The translations under genes were made by a program, and so were the position numbers. Positions 54,308 through 62,501 of a DNA stretch of 64,000 nucleotides are shown piece by piece. The notes under the pieces are model-generated. The model had not been told where the DNA came from. It saw only the letters and a program-made list of their open reading frames with translations, and searched no databases. How positions within the stretch are numbered: position 1 is the stretch's first letter; every line of letters starts with the position of its first letter. The stretch comes from Bacteroidota bacterium (GTDB lineage: Bacteria; Bacteroidota; Bacteroidia; Bacteroidales; UBA12077): contig JAHLLG010000001.1 in the NCBI GenBank assembly GCA_020444275.1, positions 124,001 to 188,000 of the forward strand, written 5' to 3'.

Positions 54308-55397
54308 TTATTCATTGCTAAACTCCATCAGGTATGCTTTAATAAAACCGTCTAAATTTCCATCCAAAACATCCTGGGTGTTTCCCATCTCAAAACCGGT
54401 TCTTACATCTTTTATTAATTTATAAGGATGTAAAACATAGTTACGAATTTGTGATCCCCACTCGATTTTTTTCTTTTCACCTTCAACTTTAGCACGTTCT
54501 TCTAGCTGTTTTCTCAACTCAAGTTCATAAAGCTGGGATTTTAACATCCGCATAGCATTTTCTTTATTTTTAAGCTGCGAGCGAGTTTCCTGGTTTTCTA
54601 TAACAATACCACTAGGTTCGTGTTTTAAACGAACCGCTGTTTCTACTTTGTTTACGTGCTGTCCGCCGGCACCGCTCGACCGGAATGTGTCCCAGGTTAT
54701 ATCTGCCGGGTTAATATTAATTTCAATAGTATCATCAACTACTGGCGACACAAATACTGAGGCAAATGAGGTATGCCGGCGATTATTGGAATCAAAAGGT
54801 GAGAGGCGAACCAATCTGTGCACACCATTTTCGCTCTTTAAATATCCGTAAGCATATTCACCCTGAAACTCTAAGGTAACGGTGTTTATACCGGCAGTAT
54901 CGCCGGGTTGGTAATTTATTTCTTTAACTTTATAGTTGTTTCTTTCGCCCCAACGAATATACATTCGCATAAGCATTTCGGCCCAATCGTGGCTTTCTGT
55001 TCCGCCCGCACCCGGATTAATTTGTAAATATGCACCTAAAGCATCTTCCTCTTTCCGAAGCATATTTTTTAACTCGAGCTTTTCTATTAGATCAACTGTC
55101 TTTGTGTATTGTTTGTCAACTTCTGATTCTTCGAGGCCACCATCTTTATAAAAATCAATAGCAACTTTCAATTCTTCAACCTGAGTTGCTATTTCCTCAT
55201 ATGCTTTGGTCCATTCTTTTAAGCGCGAAATATTTTTAAGTTGTTTTTCGGCCTCGTTTGGGTCGTCCCAAAAATCCGGAGCCTGCGTTTTTTCTTCTTC
55301 TTCCTCTATTCGTATTAATTTATTTTCGATGTCAAAGATGCCTCCTCAGCGCGTCCTGGCGCTTTTCAAGATCTTTTAACTGGTCTGAAGTAATCAT
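54308..55397 (-). CDS. prfB: Peptide chain release factor 2, with programmed +1 frameshift
   Basis: RF2 of 362 residues, read in two frames. The first 21 codons start at the ATG at 55397 and end at CTT; the next codon is an in-frame TGA. Skipping one base gives Leu-Asp and continues to 54308, including AYLQINPGAGGTE, the SPF anticodon-like motif (LVRLSPFDSNNRR) and the GGQ loop (SSGAGGQHVNKVE). The uninterrupted frame alone starts too late and yields a false 287-residue protein. PrmC, encoded at 58057, methylates the GGQ glutamine. RF2 reads UGA and UAA, so the in-frame TGA makes synthesis self-limiting. Confidence 0.96.
55331..55346 (-). promoter_or_regulatory. prfB programmed frameshift site
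   Basis: On the minus strand AGGAGG lies just before CATCTTTGAC: a Shine-Dalgarno-like stimulator three bases ahead of CTT followed by TGA and C, matching the E. coli prfB arrangement. High RF2 favours termination at this TGA; low RF2 favours the +1 shift. Confidence 0.95.
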
Positions 55398-55439
55398 ATT
55401 TTTATTTTTTTATTTGGCATGTAAATATAGTATGCTGTA

Positions 55440-55470
55440 CAAAAATAAAAAAGGGAGCCGAAGCTCCCAA
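55440..55470 (-). promoter_or_regulatory. Promoter for prfB, overlapping a terminator
   Basis: The minus strand reads TTG, a 20-base spacer, then TATTTTTG (55440-55447), close to the Bacteroidota consensus. The TTG falls inside the upstream terminator stem. The leader before prfB is about 35 bases. Confidence 0.5.
55447..55468 (-). terminator. Intrinsic terminator after the 55494 gene
   Basis: GGGAGC (55453-55458) pairs with GCTCCC (55463-55468) around a four-base loop (TTCG on the minus strand, a very stable tetraloop) and is followed there by six T residues. Confidence 0.9.
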
Positions 55471-55493
55471 TTTATTTTTAGATATTGTAGTTT

Positions 55494-56087
55494 TTAGTAT
55501 CCACCACCTTGCTCAAGTTTTTCCATCTCCTTATCGAAAGTTTCTTTATACTTTTCGTAGTCGTAGTCAACTTTTAAACGCTGGTCTCTTGAAAGTTTGT
55601 TGTTCATTGCTTCTTCCAATGCATCAACATTCATCTCTATAGCCATATAGCACTTGTAAGTTCCCGCTTTTGTTTGAGTAATCTTTTCACAAATGGTTCT
55701 TACATTGTTTAATTGTTGATTAATAACTTCTCTGTTTAAAGCTTCAAATCTTTCTTCAACTTCTTCTACATTATTAAATTCACGAGAGTTAACATAGTTA
55801 TCCGTTGTACCTTTTATTACGGTCTCTATTTGTCCTGCTAAAGCAGCTTTACAGTTGCTTGTTGCTTTTTTACGAGCAATTTCCATGTCAGAACTTTCAC
55901 CTGTGGCATTGGCTCTGAAATTGTTTTTATCACTTCTGAATTCAGGACCTGAGCAGTGTAGTTCAATTACCTTTTCACCCGGCATGTCGCCTACACCTTT
56001 TTTAGATTTACAACTTGTAAATGCACCGCTGATAACAACAGCACCCATTAATAATAAACCTAGTGGTTTGTAAAATTTAGTTTTCAT
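55494..56087 (-). CDS. LPP20-like lipoprotein
   Basis: A 197-residue predicted lipoprotein (GAVVISGAFTSC). The mature part has an A/K-rich helix (MEIARKKATSNCKAALAGQ) followed by strands, the LPP20/FlgT-like pattern of outer-membrane or periplasmic proteins. A terminator follows. It neighbours the larger 56129 gene, whose N-terminal region has the same layout, so the two may be related envelope components. Function unknown. Confidence 0.7.
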   Translation of the reverse strand: MKTKFYKPLGLLLMGAVVISGAFTSCKSKKGVGDMPGEKVIELHCSGPEFRSDKNNFRANATGESSDMEIARKKATSNCKAALAGQIETVIKGTTDNYVNSREFNNVEEVEERFEALNREVINQQLNNVRTICEKITQTKAGTYKCYMAIEMNVDALEEAMNNKLSRDQRLKVDYDYEKYKETFDKEMEKLEQGGGY

Positions 56088-56128
56088 AACTTCGATTTTT
56101 AAATTAAATAATTGACTGAATATTAATA

Positions 56129-57517
56129 TTATAATGTTATTCTTCTAATGTTTGGTATAATGGTATTCTTAATTTCTTTTTCTGCTTTTTCAACGGCATC
56201 CATTGCTGCTGTTTCATAACTACCCGATTTCATTCCTTTAATATCGTGTAAGCTTTGATTATAAATTTCAAGTTTCGTGCCAGTTTTTAGTATTCTAATA
56301 TTACAATTTAAAAACGCTGAGTGCAAATTATATTTTTCCACAACAGATCCTTTAGTTACTTCGGATTCTACATGAACAATAACATCTGCGCTTTTTTGAT
56401 CTTTTGTAAACGAAAAGAAATTTTTAGATAATTCCTGTTCCAACAACCTCGTAATTGGATGATTGGAGTCGTCCTTACCTAGAACCATTTCCTGGGATTC
56501 AAGATAGGCAATTATTTCATTAACTACAACATTAATATGGCCATATGGCTTTGTTCCTTTTTTATTAAATAAGTTTTTGAGTATGTTATCTGCATTATCT
56601 TTTCCCAGATAAATATCAGTATTTACTTCAGCTTTAATAATTTGTATTTTTCCTTTAGGAGCCATTTTTGCAATAGAGCATTCTGCTTTTCCATTTTCTG
56701 AAGATATTACATTTTCAGTTTCGGTAATTTCTGAATCCTGAAACGAAAAAGTAATCGGTATATTGGAAATATTTTGTGTTGCCAGGTCTGTTTTTAGTTT
56801 TACCTTAACATAGACAGGTTCATTATTAGCAGATAGAGCTTGCAGCTCATAAAGCTCTTTGCCAGGCACAATGTTTATTCTGGTAAAAATATCCTGTATA
56901 GATTGATAAATTGCATTATCCAGATATATTTTACCCTCCAAAGTAAAAACAGATAAATCTTCGCCAATGTGTTTTTTTATGGCATCGAAAGATTTTACAT
57001 AATATATGAGGGCATTATGTATATCAAATTCTTTTTCTGCTTGTTTTGCTTTTTCATAAAAATCTTTGGCAAGATTAATTGACCGATCTAATATTTCCTG
57101 TTTTCTTCTTTTATATTCAGCTTTTGATAAACGGTAATAAACCCAATACTCTTCTTTATTTTCCCAGCTATCAACAATTTCATAACCTTCAATATAGTCT
57201 TTTGTAGCCAGTTCTATTCTTTCCTGATACGTTTCTCGCAATCCTTCATTATCTTCAATTTGGTATAGTACCGAGTTGCTCGAGATATTTACTGATATTT
57301 CAGAGATCATATCAGACAGTGCTTTATTTTTAGCCACTTCGAGATAATTCTCCGATGATTCTTTATTTGCTTTACCAATACCTATATAATAGTTTTGATC
57401 CACAGGTCGATCTTTAACCCATTTAGGTTTTCTTGCTTCGGCGTGTTCAATATTAAACCCTGATATTAATAAGAGAGTAATAGCGAATGAGATGAGTATT
57501 TTGATTTTAGGAGCCAT
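56129..57517 (-). CDS. LPP20-like exported protein with extra beta domains
   Basis: A 462-residue exported protein. A signal peptide ends near HAEA. The N-terminal LPP20-like part (NYYIGIGKANKESS, VAKNKALSDMISEISVNIS, ELATKDYIEGYEIVDSW) is followed by a helical segment, an Ig-like beta region (VYVKVKLKTDLATQ to about 310) and a C-terminal domain with an ADVIVHVESEV strand. The ATG at 57517 is preferred over a TTG at 57523. It lies between recX and the smaller LPP20-like gene. Function unknown; the neighbourhood with caspase-like proteins may be meaningful. Confidence 0.7.
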   Translation of the reverse strand: MAPKIKILISFAITLLLISGFNIEHAEARKPKWVKDRPVDQNYYIGIGKANKESSENYLEVAKNKALSDMISEISVNISSNSVLYQIEDNEGLRETYQERIELATKDYIEGYEIVDSWENKEEYWVYYRLSKAEYKRRKQEILDRSINLAKDFYEKAKQAEKEFDIHNALIYYVKSFDAIKKHIGEDLSVFTLEGKIYLDNAIYQSIQDIFTRINIVPGKELYELQALSANNEPVYVKVKLKTDLATQNISNIPITFSFQDSEITETENVISSENGKAECSIAKMAPKGKIQIIKAEVNTDIYLGKDNADNILKNLFNKKGTKPYGHINVVVNEIIAYLESQEMVLGKDDSNHPITRLLEQELSKNFFSFTKDQKSADVIVHVESEVTKGSVVEKYNLHSAFLNCNIRILKTGTKLEIYNQSLHDIKGMKSGSYETAAMDAVEKAEKEIKNTIIPNIRRITL

Positions 57518-57573
57518 AAACAATAAATCGGTTATGTAAATTTAATAAAATCTTTTATTCGTTGATTTTAATT

Positions 57574-58053
57574 TTAACTATTCTCTATAATTTTTGATAC
57601 CATATCAAATATCTTGCCACTTTCAAATCCACGAGATGCTGCAAATCGCATAAGCTTAGATTTTATGGTGTATTCATCTGTGTCTTTAATGGATTTTAAT
57701 TTTTTAAGCAATTCATTTTTTAATATTTCATTATAATCTGTTTCTTCAATCTCATCAAGAGCTGTTTGAATATAGTCCTCTGGAATATCTTTTTGTTTTA
57801 AAGTATACGCAATTTTAATTTTCCCCCACTTGTTATACGTTAACTTGTCTTTGGCAAAAAAACGTGCATATCTTATTTCATCAATAAATTGATCTTTTAC
57901 CAGTTGATCTATAATTTGGTCGTGATCTTTTTGCGGAAGTTTCCAGTCGAAAAGCTTTTTGCGAATTTCTGATTTGCATTTTTCCTGGCTTGCACACATA
58001 TTTTGTGCTTTAATAAGCGCTTCTTTTTCAGTTATGGTTTGTTTTTTCTTCAA
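57574..58053 (-). CDS. recX: Regulatory protein RecX
   Basis: A 159-residue helical RecX that binds RecA filaments and limits recombinase activity. Typical segments are CASQEKCKSEIRKKLFDW, DQFIDEIRYARFFAKDKL and NKWGKIKIAYTLKQK. It starts with TTG at 58053, three bases after the in-frame stop of prmC, so translation is probably coupled to prmC. recA is not nearby. Confidence 0.9.
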   Translation of the reverse strand: MKKKQTITEKEALIKAQNMCASQEKCKSEIRKKLFDWKLPQKDHDQIIDQLVKDQFIDEIRYARFFAKDKLTYNKWGKIKIAYTLKQKDIPEDYIQTALDEIEETDYNEILKNELLKKLKSIKDTDEYTIKSKLMRFAASRGFESGKIFDMVSKIIENS

Positions 58054-58056
58054 AAT

Positions 58057-58920
58057 TTACGAGTTTTTAATTCCTCTTACCATTCGGTCTTTGCCATTAA
58101 TATCTCTTAAAAGAATATTATCTGAAAATCCTTTCTTTTGCATTAAAGATATCATTTCTTGTCCAAACGCTTCATTTATCTCAAAATAAATATTCCCTTT
58201 GGGTTTTAGATGCTGTAGGCCAAAATCAAGAATTGATCTGTAAAAGAGAAGCGGATCATTATCTGGCACAAATAAAGCAAGTTCTGGTTCGTAATCCAAC
58301 ACGTTTTGTTGCATTAGAGACTTTTCTTTCTCGGTAACATAGGGTGGATTACTTACAATAATATCAAATTTTTTGTCTTGATCACTTGGTGGATTTAATA
58401 TATCAAATTGAAGAAGATGTAAAGACGTGTTATTTATTTTACTATTTGTTTCAGCTGCTTTAAGCGCAAGTTCTGAAATATCACTTGCATAAACAACAGC
58501 ATTTGGCATATTTTTAGCTAACGAAACTGCAATGCAACCACTACCTGTTCCTATATCCAAAATTTTAATGGATGTATTGGAATGATCTTTTATAATCCAA
58601 TCAACCAGCTCTTCTGTTTCGGGTCTCGGTATAAGTATATTGTCAAATACTTTAAATTTCAGATCATAAAATTCTGTTTCTCCCAGAATATATTGAATTG
58701 GTCTGTATGATTTTAGTTCACTGATGATATTATTAATTTTAAGAAATGTACCCTCATTAATTTCATTTTCCTTTGAAAGCAAAAGTTGGGTTCTTGAAAT
58801 GCCAAGAAGATGATCAAAAATCAAAAAAATGAAACTATCAATTTCATTAACGGGGTATAGTTCGCTTAATTCGGATTTTATTTCAGAAATTACTTTCTTT
58901 ATACTGTGATTAGTTGCCAT
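58057..58920 (-). CDS. prmC: Release factor glutamine N5-methyltransferase PrmC
   Basis: A 287-residue SAM-dependent methyltransferase that methylates the GGQ glutamine of RF1 and RF2. It has the N-terminal helical domain, the IPRPETEELVDWII segment, the SAM site LDIGTGSGCIAVSLA and the catalytic SNPPYVTEKE motif (NPPY). It diverges from ribD with 22 bases between starts and is followed immediately by recX. Its substrate RF2 is encoded 3 kb away. Confidence 0.95.
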   Translation of the reverse strand: MATNHSIKKVISEIKSELSELYPVNEIDSFIFLIFDHLLGISRTQLLLSKENEINEGTFLKINNIISELKSYRPIQYILGETEFYDLKFKVFDNILIPRPETEELVDWIIKDHSNTSIKILDIGTGSGCIAVSLAKNMPNAVVYASDISELALKAAETNSKINNTSLHLLQFDILNPPSDQDKKFDIIVSNPPYVTEKEKSLMQQNVLDYEPELALFVPDNDPLLFYRSILDFGLQHLKPKGNIYFEINEAFGQEMISLMQKKGFSDNILLRDINGKDRMVRGIKNS

Positions 58921-58942
58921 TGTTCAAATTTAAATAATTTGT

Positions 58943-60010
58943 ATGACCAATAGAATGATTCACGAAAAATATATGCAAAGGTGCCTTGATTTGGCAAAGA
59001 ACGGATTGGGCAATACGGCGCCAAACCCAATGGTGGGTTCCGTGATTGTTCATGAGAATAAAATTATTGGCGAAGGTTATCACAGAAAATATGGTGAGTC
59101 TCACGCAGAAGTGAATGCAATCAACGCTGTAAAAAATAAAGATCTACTTAAAAAATCAACAATTTATGTAAACCTGGAGCCTTGTTCGCATTATGGTAAA
59201 ACTCCTCCATGTGCAAATCTCATTGCAAGTGTAGGTATACCAAACGTTATTATTGGTACGGTAGATACCGCAGATCATGTTGCTGGTAAAGGAATTCAGA
59301 TATTGAAAGATGCAGGATGTAAAGTAACAACCGGAGTATTGGAAAAAGAATCTAAGGAACTCAATAAGAGATTTTTTACTTTTCATGAACGAGGGCGCCC
59401 GTATATTATATTAAAATGGGCACAAACCCAAGATGGATACCTGGATGTATTGCGAACTAAGAATACTCCTGTAGAACCAACCTGGATAACCAATGAGTAT
59501 GCAAAAACATTAGTTCATAAGTGGAGAGCTGAAGAGCAGGCAATACTTGTAGGAACCAATACGGCGCTGAAGGATAATCCAAGTTTAACTACAAGAAACT
59601 GGTTTGGTAAAAATCCTTTACGAATAGTTTTTGATCAGCATCTGAAATTGCCACTTCATTTAAACTTATTTAATCAGGATGCAGAAACCATTGTAATTGC
59701 TGATAATAGTGCTAAAGCCATGAAAATGAACGAGAACAAAAATTATTCTGGCATCAAATTTGTTAATTATTCAAAGGATTTCTATACTCAGCTTTTTCAA
59801 ATTTTGGTTGACAAGAATATTCAGTCGGTGATTATAGAAGGAGGAGAACAGGTGTTGAATTCTTTTATTAAGAATGATTTTTGGGATGAAGCCAGAGTAT
59901 TTGTTGGTAATAAAAAGTTCCTGAAAGGGATTAGTGCGCCTGTAATAAAACAAAAAGAATTAACTTGTGATTATTTGGGCACCAGCAAATTAACTTTTAT
60001 CAAAAAATAA
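58943..60010 (+). CDS. ribD: Bifunctional riboflavin enzyme RibD
   Basis: A 355-residue enzyme for two early riboflavin steps. The deaminase half has zinc ligands in SHAEVNAI (His54, Glu56) and EPCSHYGKTPPCANL (Cys81, Cys90). The reductase half (about 150-355) has ILKWAQTQDGYLD, LVGTNTALKDNPSLTTR and IIEGGEQVLNSF. It stands alone, with no other rib genes and no visible FMN riboswitch in the 22-base gap upstream. Confidence 0.95.
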   Translation: MTNRMIHEKYMQRCLDLAKNGLGNTAPNPMVGSVIVHENKIIGEGYHRKYGESHAEVNAINAVKNKDLLKKSTIYVNLEPCSHYGKTPPCANLIASVGIPNVIIGTVDTADHVAGKGIQILKDAGCKVTTGVLEKESKELNKRFFTFHERGRPYIILKWAQTQDGYLDVLRTKNTPVEPTWITNEYAKTLVHKWRAEEQAILVGTNTALKDNPSLTTRNWFGKNPLRIVFDQHLKLPLHLNLFNQDAETIVIADNSAKAMKMNENKNYSGIKFVNYSKDFYTQLFQILVDKNIQSVIIEGGEQVLNSFIKNDFWDEARVFVGNKKFLKGISAPVIKQKELTCDYLGTSKLTFIKK

Positions 60011-60050
60011 TCTATATTTAATCAATAATTTAAATTGTTTAATCATAAAA

Positions 60051-60082
60051 TTTCTAAATAATTAAAAGCTTTTGTAAATTTG
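60051..60082 (+). promoter_or_regulatory. Probable promoter for the 60132 gene
   Basis: TAAATTTG at 60075-60082 matches the -7 consensus, with TTTC at 60051-60054 as a near -33 element and a 20-base spacer. The leader before the start is about 45 bases. Confidence 0.5.
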
Positions 60083-60131
60083 ATAACATAATTATTCCAT
60101 CAAACACTGTAAATATTAAACTCTATTAAAT

Positions 60132-62486
60132 ATGGGAAAATTTAAATTTAAAAGATCGTTTTTCTTTACCCCAATGTTATTGGTATTTATATCTTTTGTT
60201 GAATGCAGTCCAAAGTTATATACCACGGGGAAAGATTTTGTAGCATCGGGAAATTATGATGATGCCATTGAACAGTTTACAAAACTGATCGATGAGAATC
60301 CGGAATATACCGAAGCTTATGTTGCCCGAGCTGACGCTTACGAAAAAGCCGGCAAAAAAGCTGAAGCTGCAAGTGATTATAAAAGAGCTACTGCCTTTGA
60401 AGATAAAGATGAATCCATTTATTATAACGCAGGTCGACTTTATTATGAGTTAGAAGAATATAAAGAGGCAATTCCAATGCTGGCAAAGGTCACTGCATTA
60501 GATAAAAAGCATATTAACGCCTATAAGTATAAAATGGAATCACATATTGCATTGGAGCAATATGATAAAGCATTAAAAGAAAGCAATTCGTTAATTGAAT
60601 TAAATGAAACGGCAAGTAATTATGCAAGACGCGGTTTTATTCAGGATAAGCTGGAAAACTATAATCTTGCCGAAACTGATTACAGAAATGCAATTCAAAA
60701 AGCACCAAATGTTTTGGAGTATCATGTTGCCCTTGCCGATGTTCTTTTTAAAGCAAAAAAATATGATCAATCGCTCGTTTCTTGTAATCAGGCATTGAAC
60801 ATTGATTCGAAAAGTAAAGAAGCATTATGGATAAGAAGTATGATCTATAAAGAAAAAATTGACTATCCAAATGCAATCAACGACCTGTCAAAAATGATCA
60901 TTTTCTCACCTGATGATATTGAGGCTTTCTTTGCAAGAGGTATTTATTACCAGGAGTTTAATCAGCATCAAAGTGCAATAAACGACTTTAGTAAAGTCAT
61001 TTCAATGGATCCAAAATATGCAATTGCATATTTCCATCGCGCGAAATCGAACGAAGAAATTACACAATATGCAAAAGCCATTGAAGATTACAAAAAGTAT
61101 GCTGAACTATCAAAAGATAATGCCGAAGCTAATGAAAGATTAAAAATTGTTTCGGAAAGACTTTATGAATTGAACAGAGAAAGTAATAAACCATCTATAA
61201 CATTTATAGAACCTATGGAAAGAGATGGTAATTCAATTAATGTTGTAGAAGATGCGACCGAGGTAACTTTAAAAGGTAAAATTGCCGATCAGAGTGATAT
61301 TAAATACGCAAAGATAGATGGAGCCGATGTTACATTCAATCAGGAAGGAGATCCAAACGAATTTACAGTAACAGTTGATGTTGAAGGTAAAGAATCAATT
61401 TCGATTGCTGTAGCGGATATTTATAATAATGTTTTGGCTACCACTTATAATTTAAGAAGAACAGAAATTAATTTACCGGAGATCAGTTTGCTTGCACCTT
61501 ATGCTTCATCAACCGGTGAAATATACCTTGATGTAGATAACAGAAAACTTTACGTTGAAGGTAAAGTTACTGATGAAAGTAAAATTAAGAGTATAGTTGT
61601 AGATGACATGACAGCAAGCTTTTCTGTAGATGCTAACAATCCGGAATTCTTTGCAACTATAGACATTGCCAATAAAAACAAATTTATTGTTAAAGCAGAA
61701 GATATCTATGGCAATGTTGCAGAAAAGGAATTTAAACTGAATCGAGAAGCAGTTGAAATATCGCAGGAAAATCCAATGGGTAAAACCTGGGTGATTTTCA
61801 TAGAAAATTCAGATTATGAGACTTTTGCAAGCTTACAGGGACCCGTAAAGGATGTAAGTATGATGAAAGCTGCTTTAGCAAACTATAAAATACATAATAT
61901 TATTCATAAGCAGAATATGTCGAAAGCTGAAATGGAGCGTTTCTTTGCAATTGAATTGCGCGATTTAGTGCGTAGTAATAATGTAAATTCATTGCTTGTG
62001 TGGTATGCAGGTCATGGTAAATTTATTAACGATATTGGTTATTGGGTTCCAATTGATGCTACTCGAGATGATGAGTTTACCTATTTTAATATTAGCACAC
62101 TAAAAGCAGCATTACAATCTTATTCACAAACAGTAACGCATACATTAGTTATAACAGATGCTTGTGAATCCGGACCAACTTTCTATCAGGCAATGCGTTC
62201 AGGATTAAAAGAAAGAGATTGTGGCGATTGGGAGGCAACGAAGTTTAAGTCATCACAGGTATTTTCATCGGCAGGATATGAATTAGCAGTGGATAATTCA
62301 CAGTTTACTAAAACTTTTGCGAATACATTACGCAATAATCCAAATGCATGTTTACCTATCGAGAATGTTGTATCTAAAGTTACTGTTGCCGTGGCAAAGG
62401 ATGGAATGCAGAAGCCACAGTTTGGTAAAATTGATGGATTAGAAGATGAAGGAGGAACATTTTTCTTTATATCGAAAGAGAGATAA
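60132..62486 (+). CDS. TPR/Ig-like protein with C-terminal caspase domain
   Basis: A 784-residue exported protein. An N-terminal hydrophobic segment (about 10-25) ends at a Cys in FVECSPK, an unusual lipobox. About eight TPR repeats fill residues 34-350, then two similar Ig-like beta domains (355-445 and 448-540), each ending before an LRR/LNR basic turn, then a caspase-like domain: TWVIFIENSDYE, VWYAGHGKF with His628 and ITDACESGPTF with Cys678. The dyad is intact. A promoter motif lies upstream and a propeller-sensor gene follows after 15 bases. Function unknown; a scaffolded protease at the cell surface is one guess. Confidence 0.9.
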   Translation: MGKFKFKRSFFFTPMLLVFISFVECSPKLYTTGKDFVASGNYDDAIEQFTKLIDENPEYTEAYVARADAYEKAGKKAEAASDYKRATAFEDKDESIYYNAGRLYYELEEYKEAIPMLAKVTALDKKHINAYKYKMESHIALEQYDKALKESNSLIELNETASNYARRGFIQDKLENYNLAETDYRNAIQKAPNVLEYHVALADVLFKAKKYDQSLVSCNQALNIDSKSKEALWIRSMIYKEKIDYPNAINDLSKMIIFSPDDIEAFFARGIYYQEFNQHQSAINDFSKVISMDPKYAIAYFHRAKSNEEITQYAKAIEDYKKYAELSKDNAEANERLKIVSERLYELNRESNKPSITFIEPMERDGNSINVVEDATEVTLKGKIADQSDIKYAKIDGADVTFNQEGDPNEFTVTVDVEGKESISIAVADIYNNVLATTYNLRRTEINLPEISLLAPYASSTGEIYLDVDNRKLYVEGKVTDESKIKSIVVDDMTASFSVDANNPEFFATIDIANKNKFIVKAEDIYGNVAEKEFKLNREAVEISQENPMGKTWVIFIENSDYETFASLQGPVKDVSMMKAALANYKIHNIIHKQNMSKAEMERFFAIELRDLVRSNNVNSLLVWYAGHGKFINDIGYWVPIDATRDDEFTYFNISTLKAALQSYSQTVTHTLVITDACESGPTFYQAMRSGLKERDCGDWEATKFKSSQVFSSAGYELAVDNSQFTKTFANTLRNNPNACLPIENVVSKVTVAVAKDGMQKPQFGKIDGLEDEGGTFFFISKER

Positions 62487-62501
62487 CAAAAAATATAACA
62501 T

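Noticed and set aside
54308-55171. Truncated or pseudogene prfB
   Set aside because: The missing N-terminus is encoded upstream in another frame joined by the classic programmed frameshift site.
58925-58932. Promoter TAAATTTG directly at the prmC start
   Set aside because: It matches the -7 motif on the minus strand but would start transcription at the start codon, and no -33 element has the right spacing.
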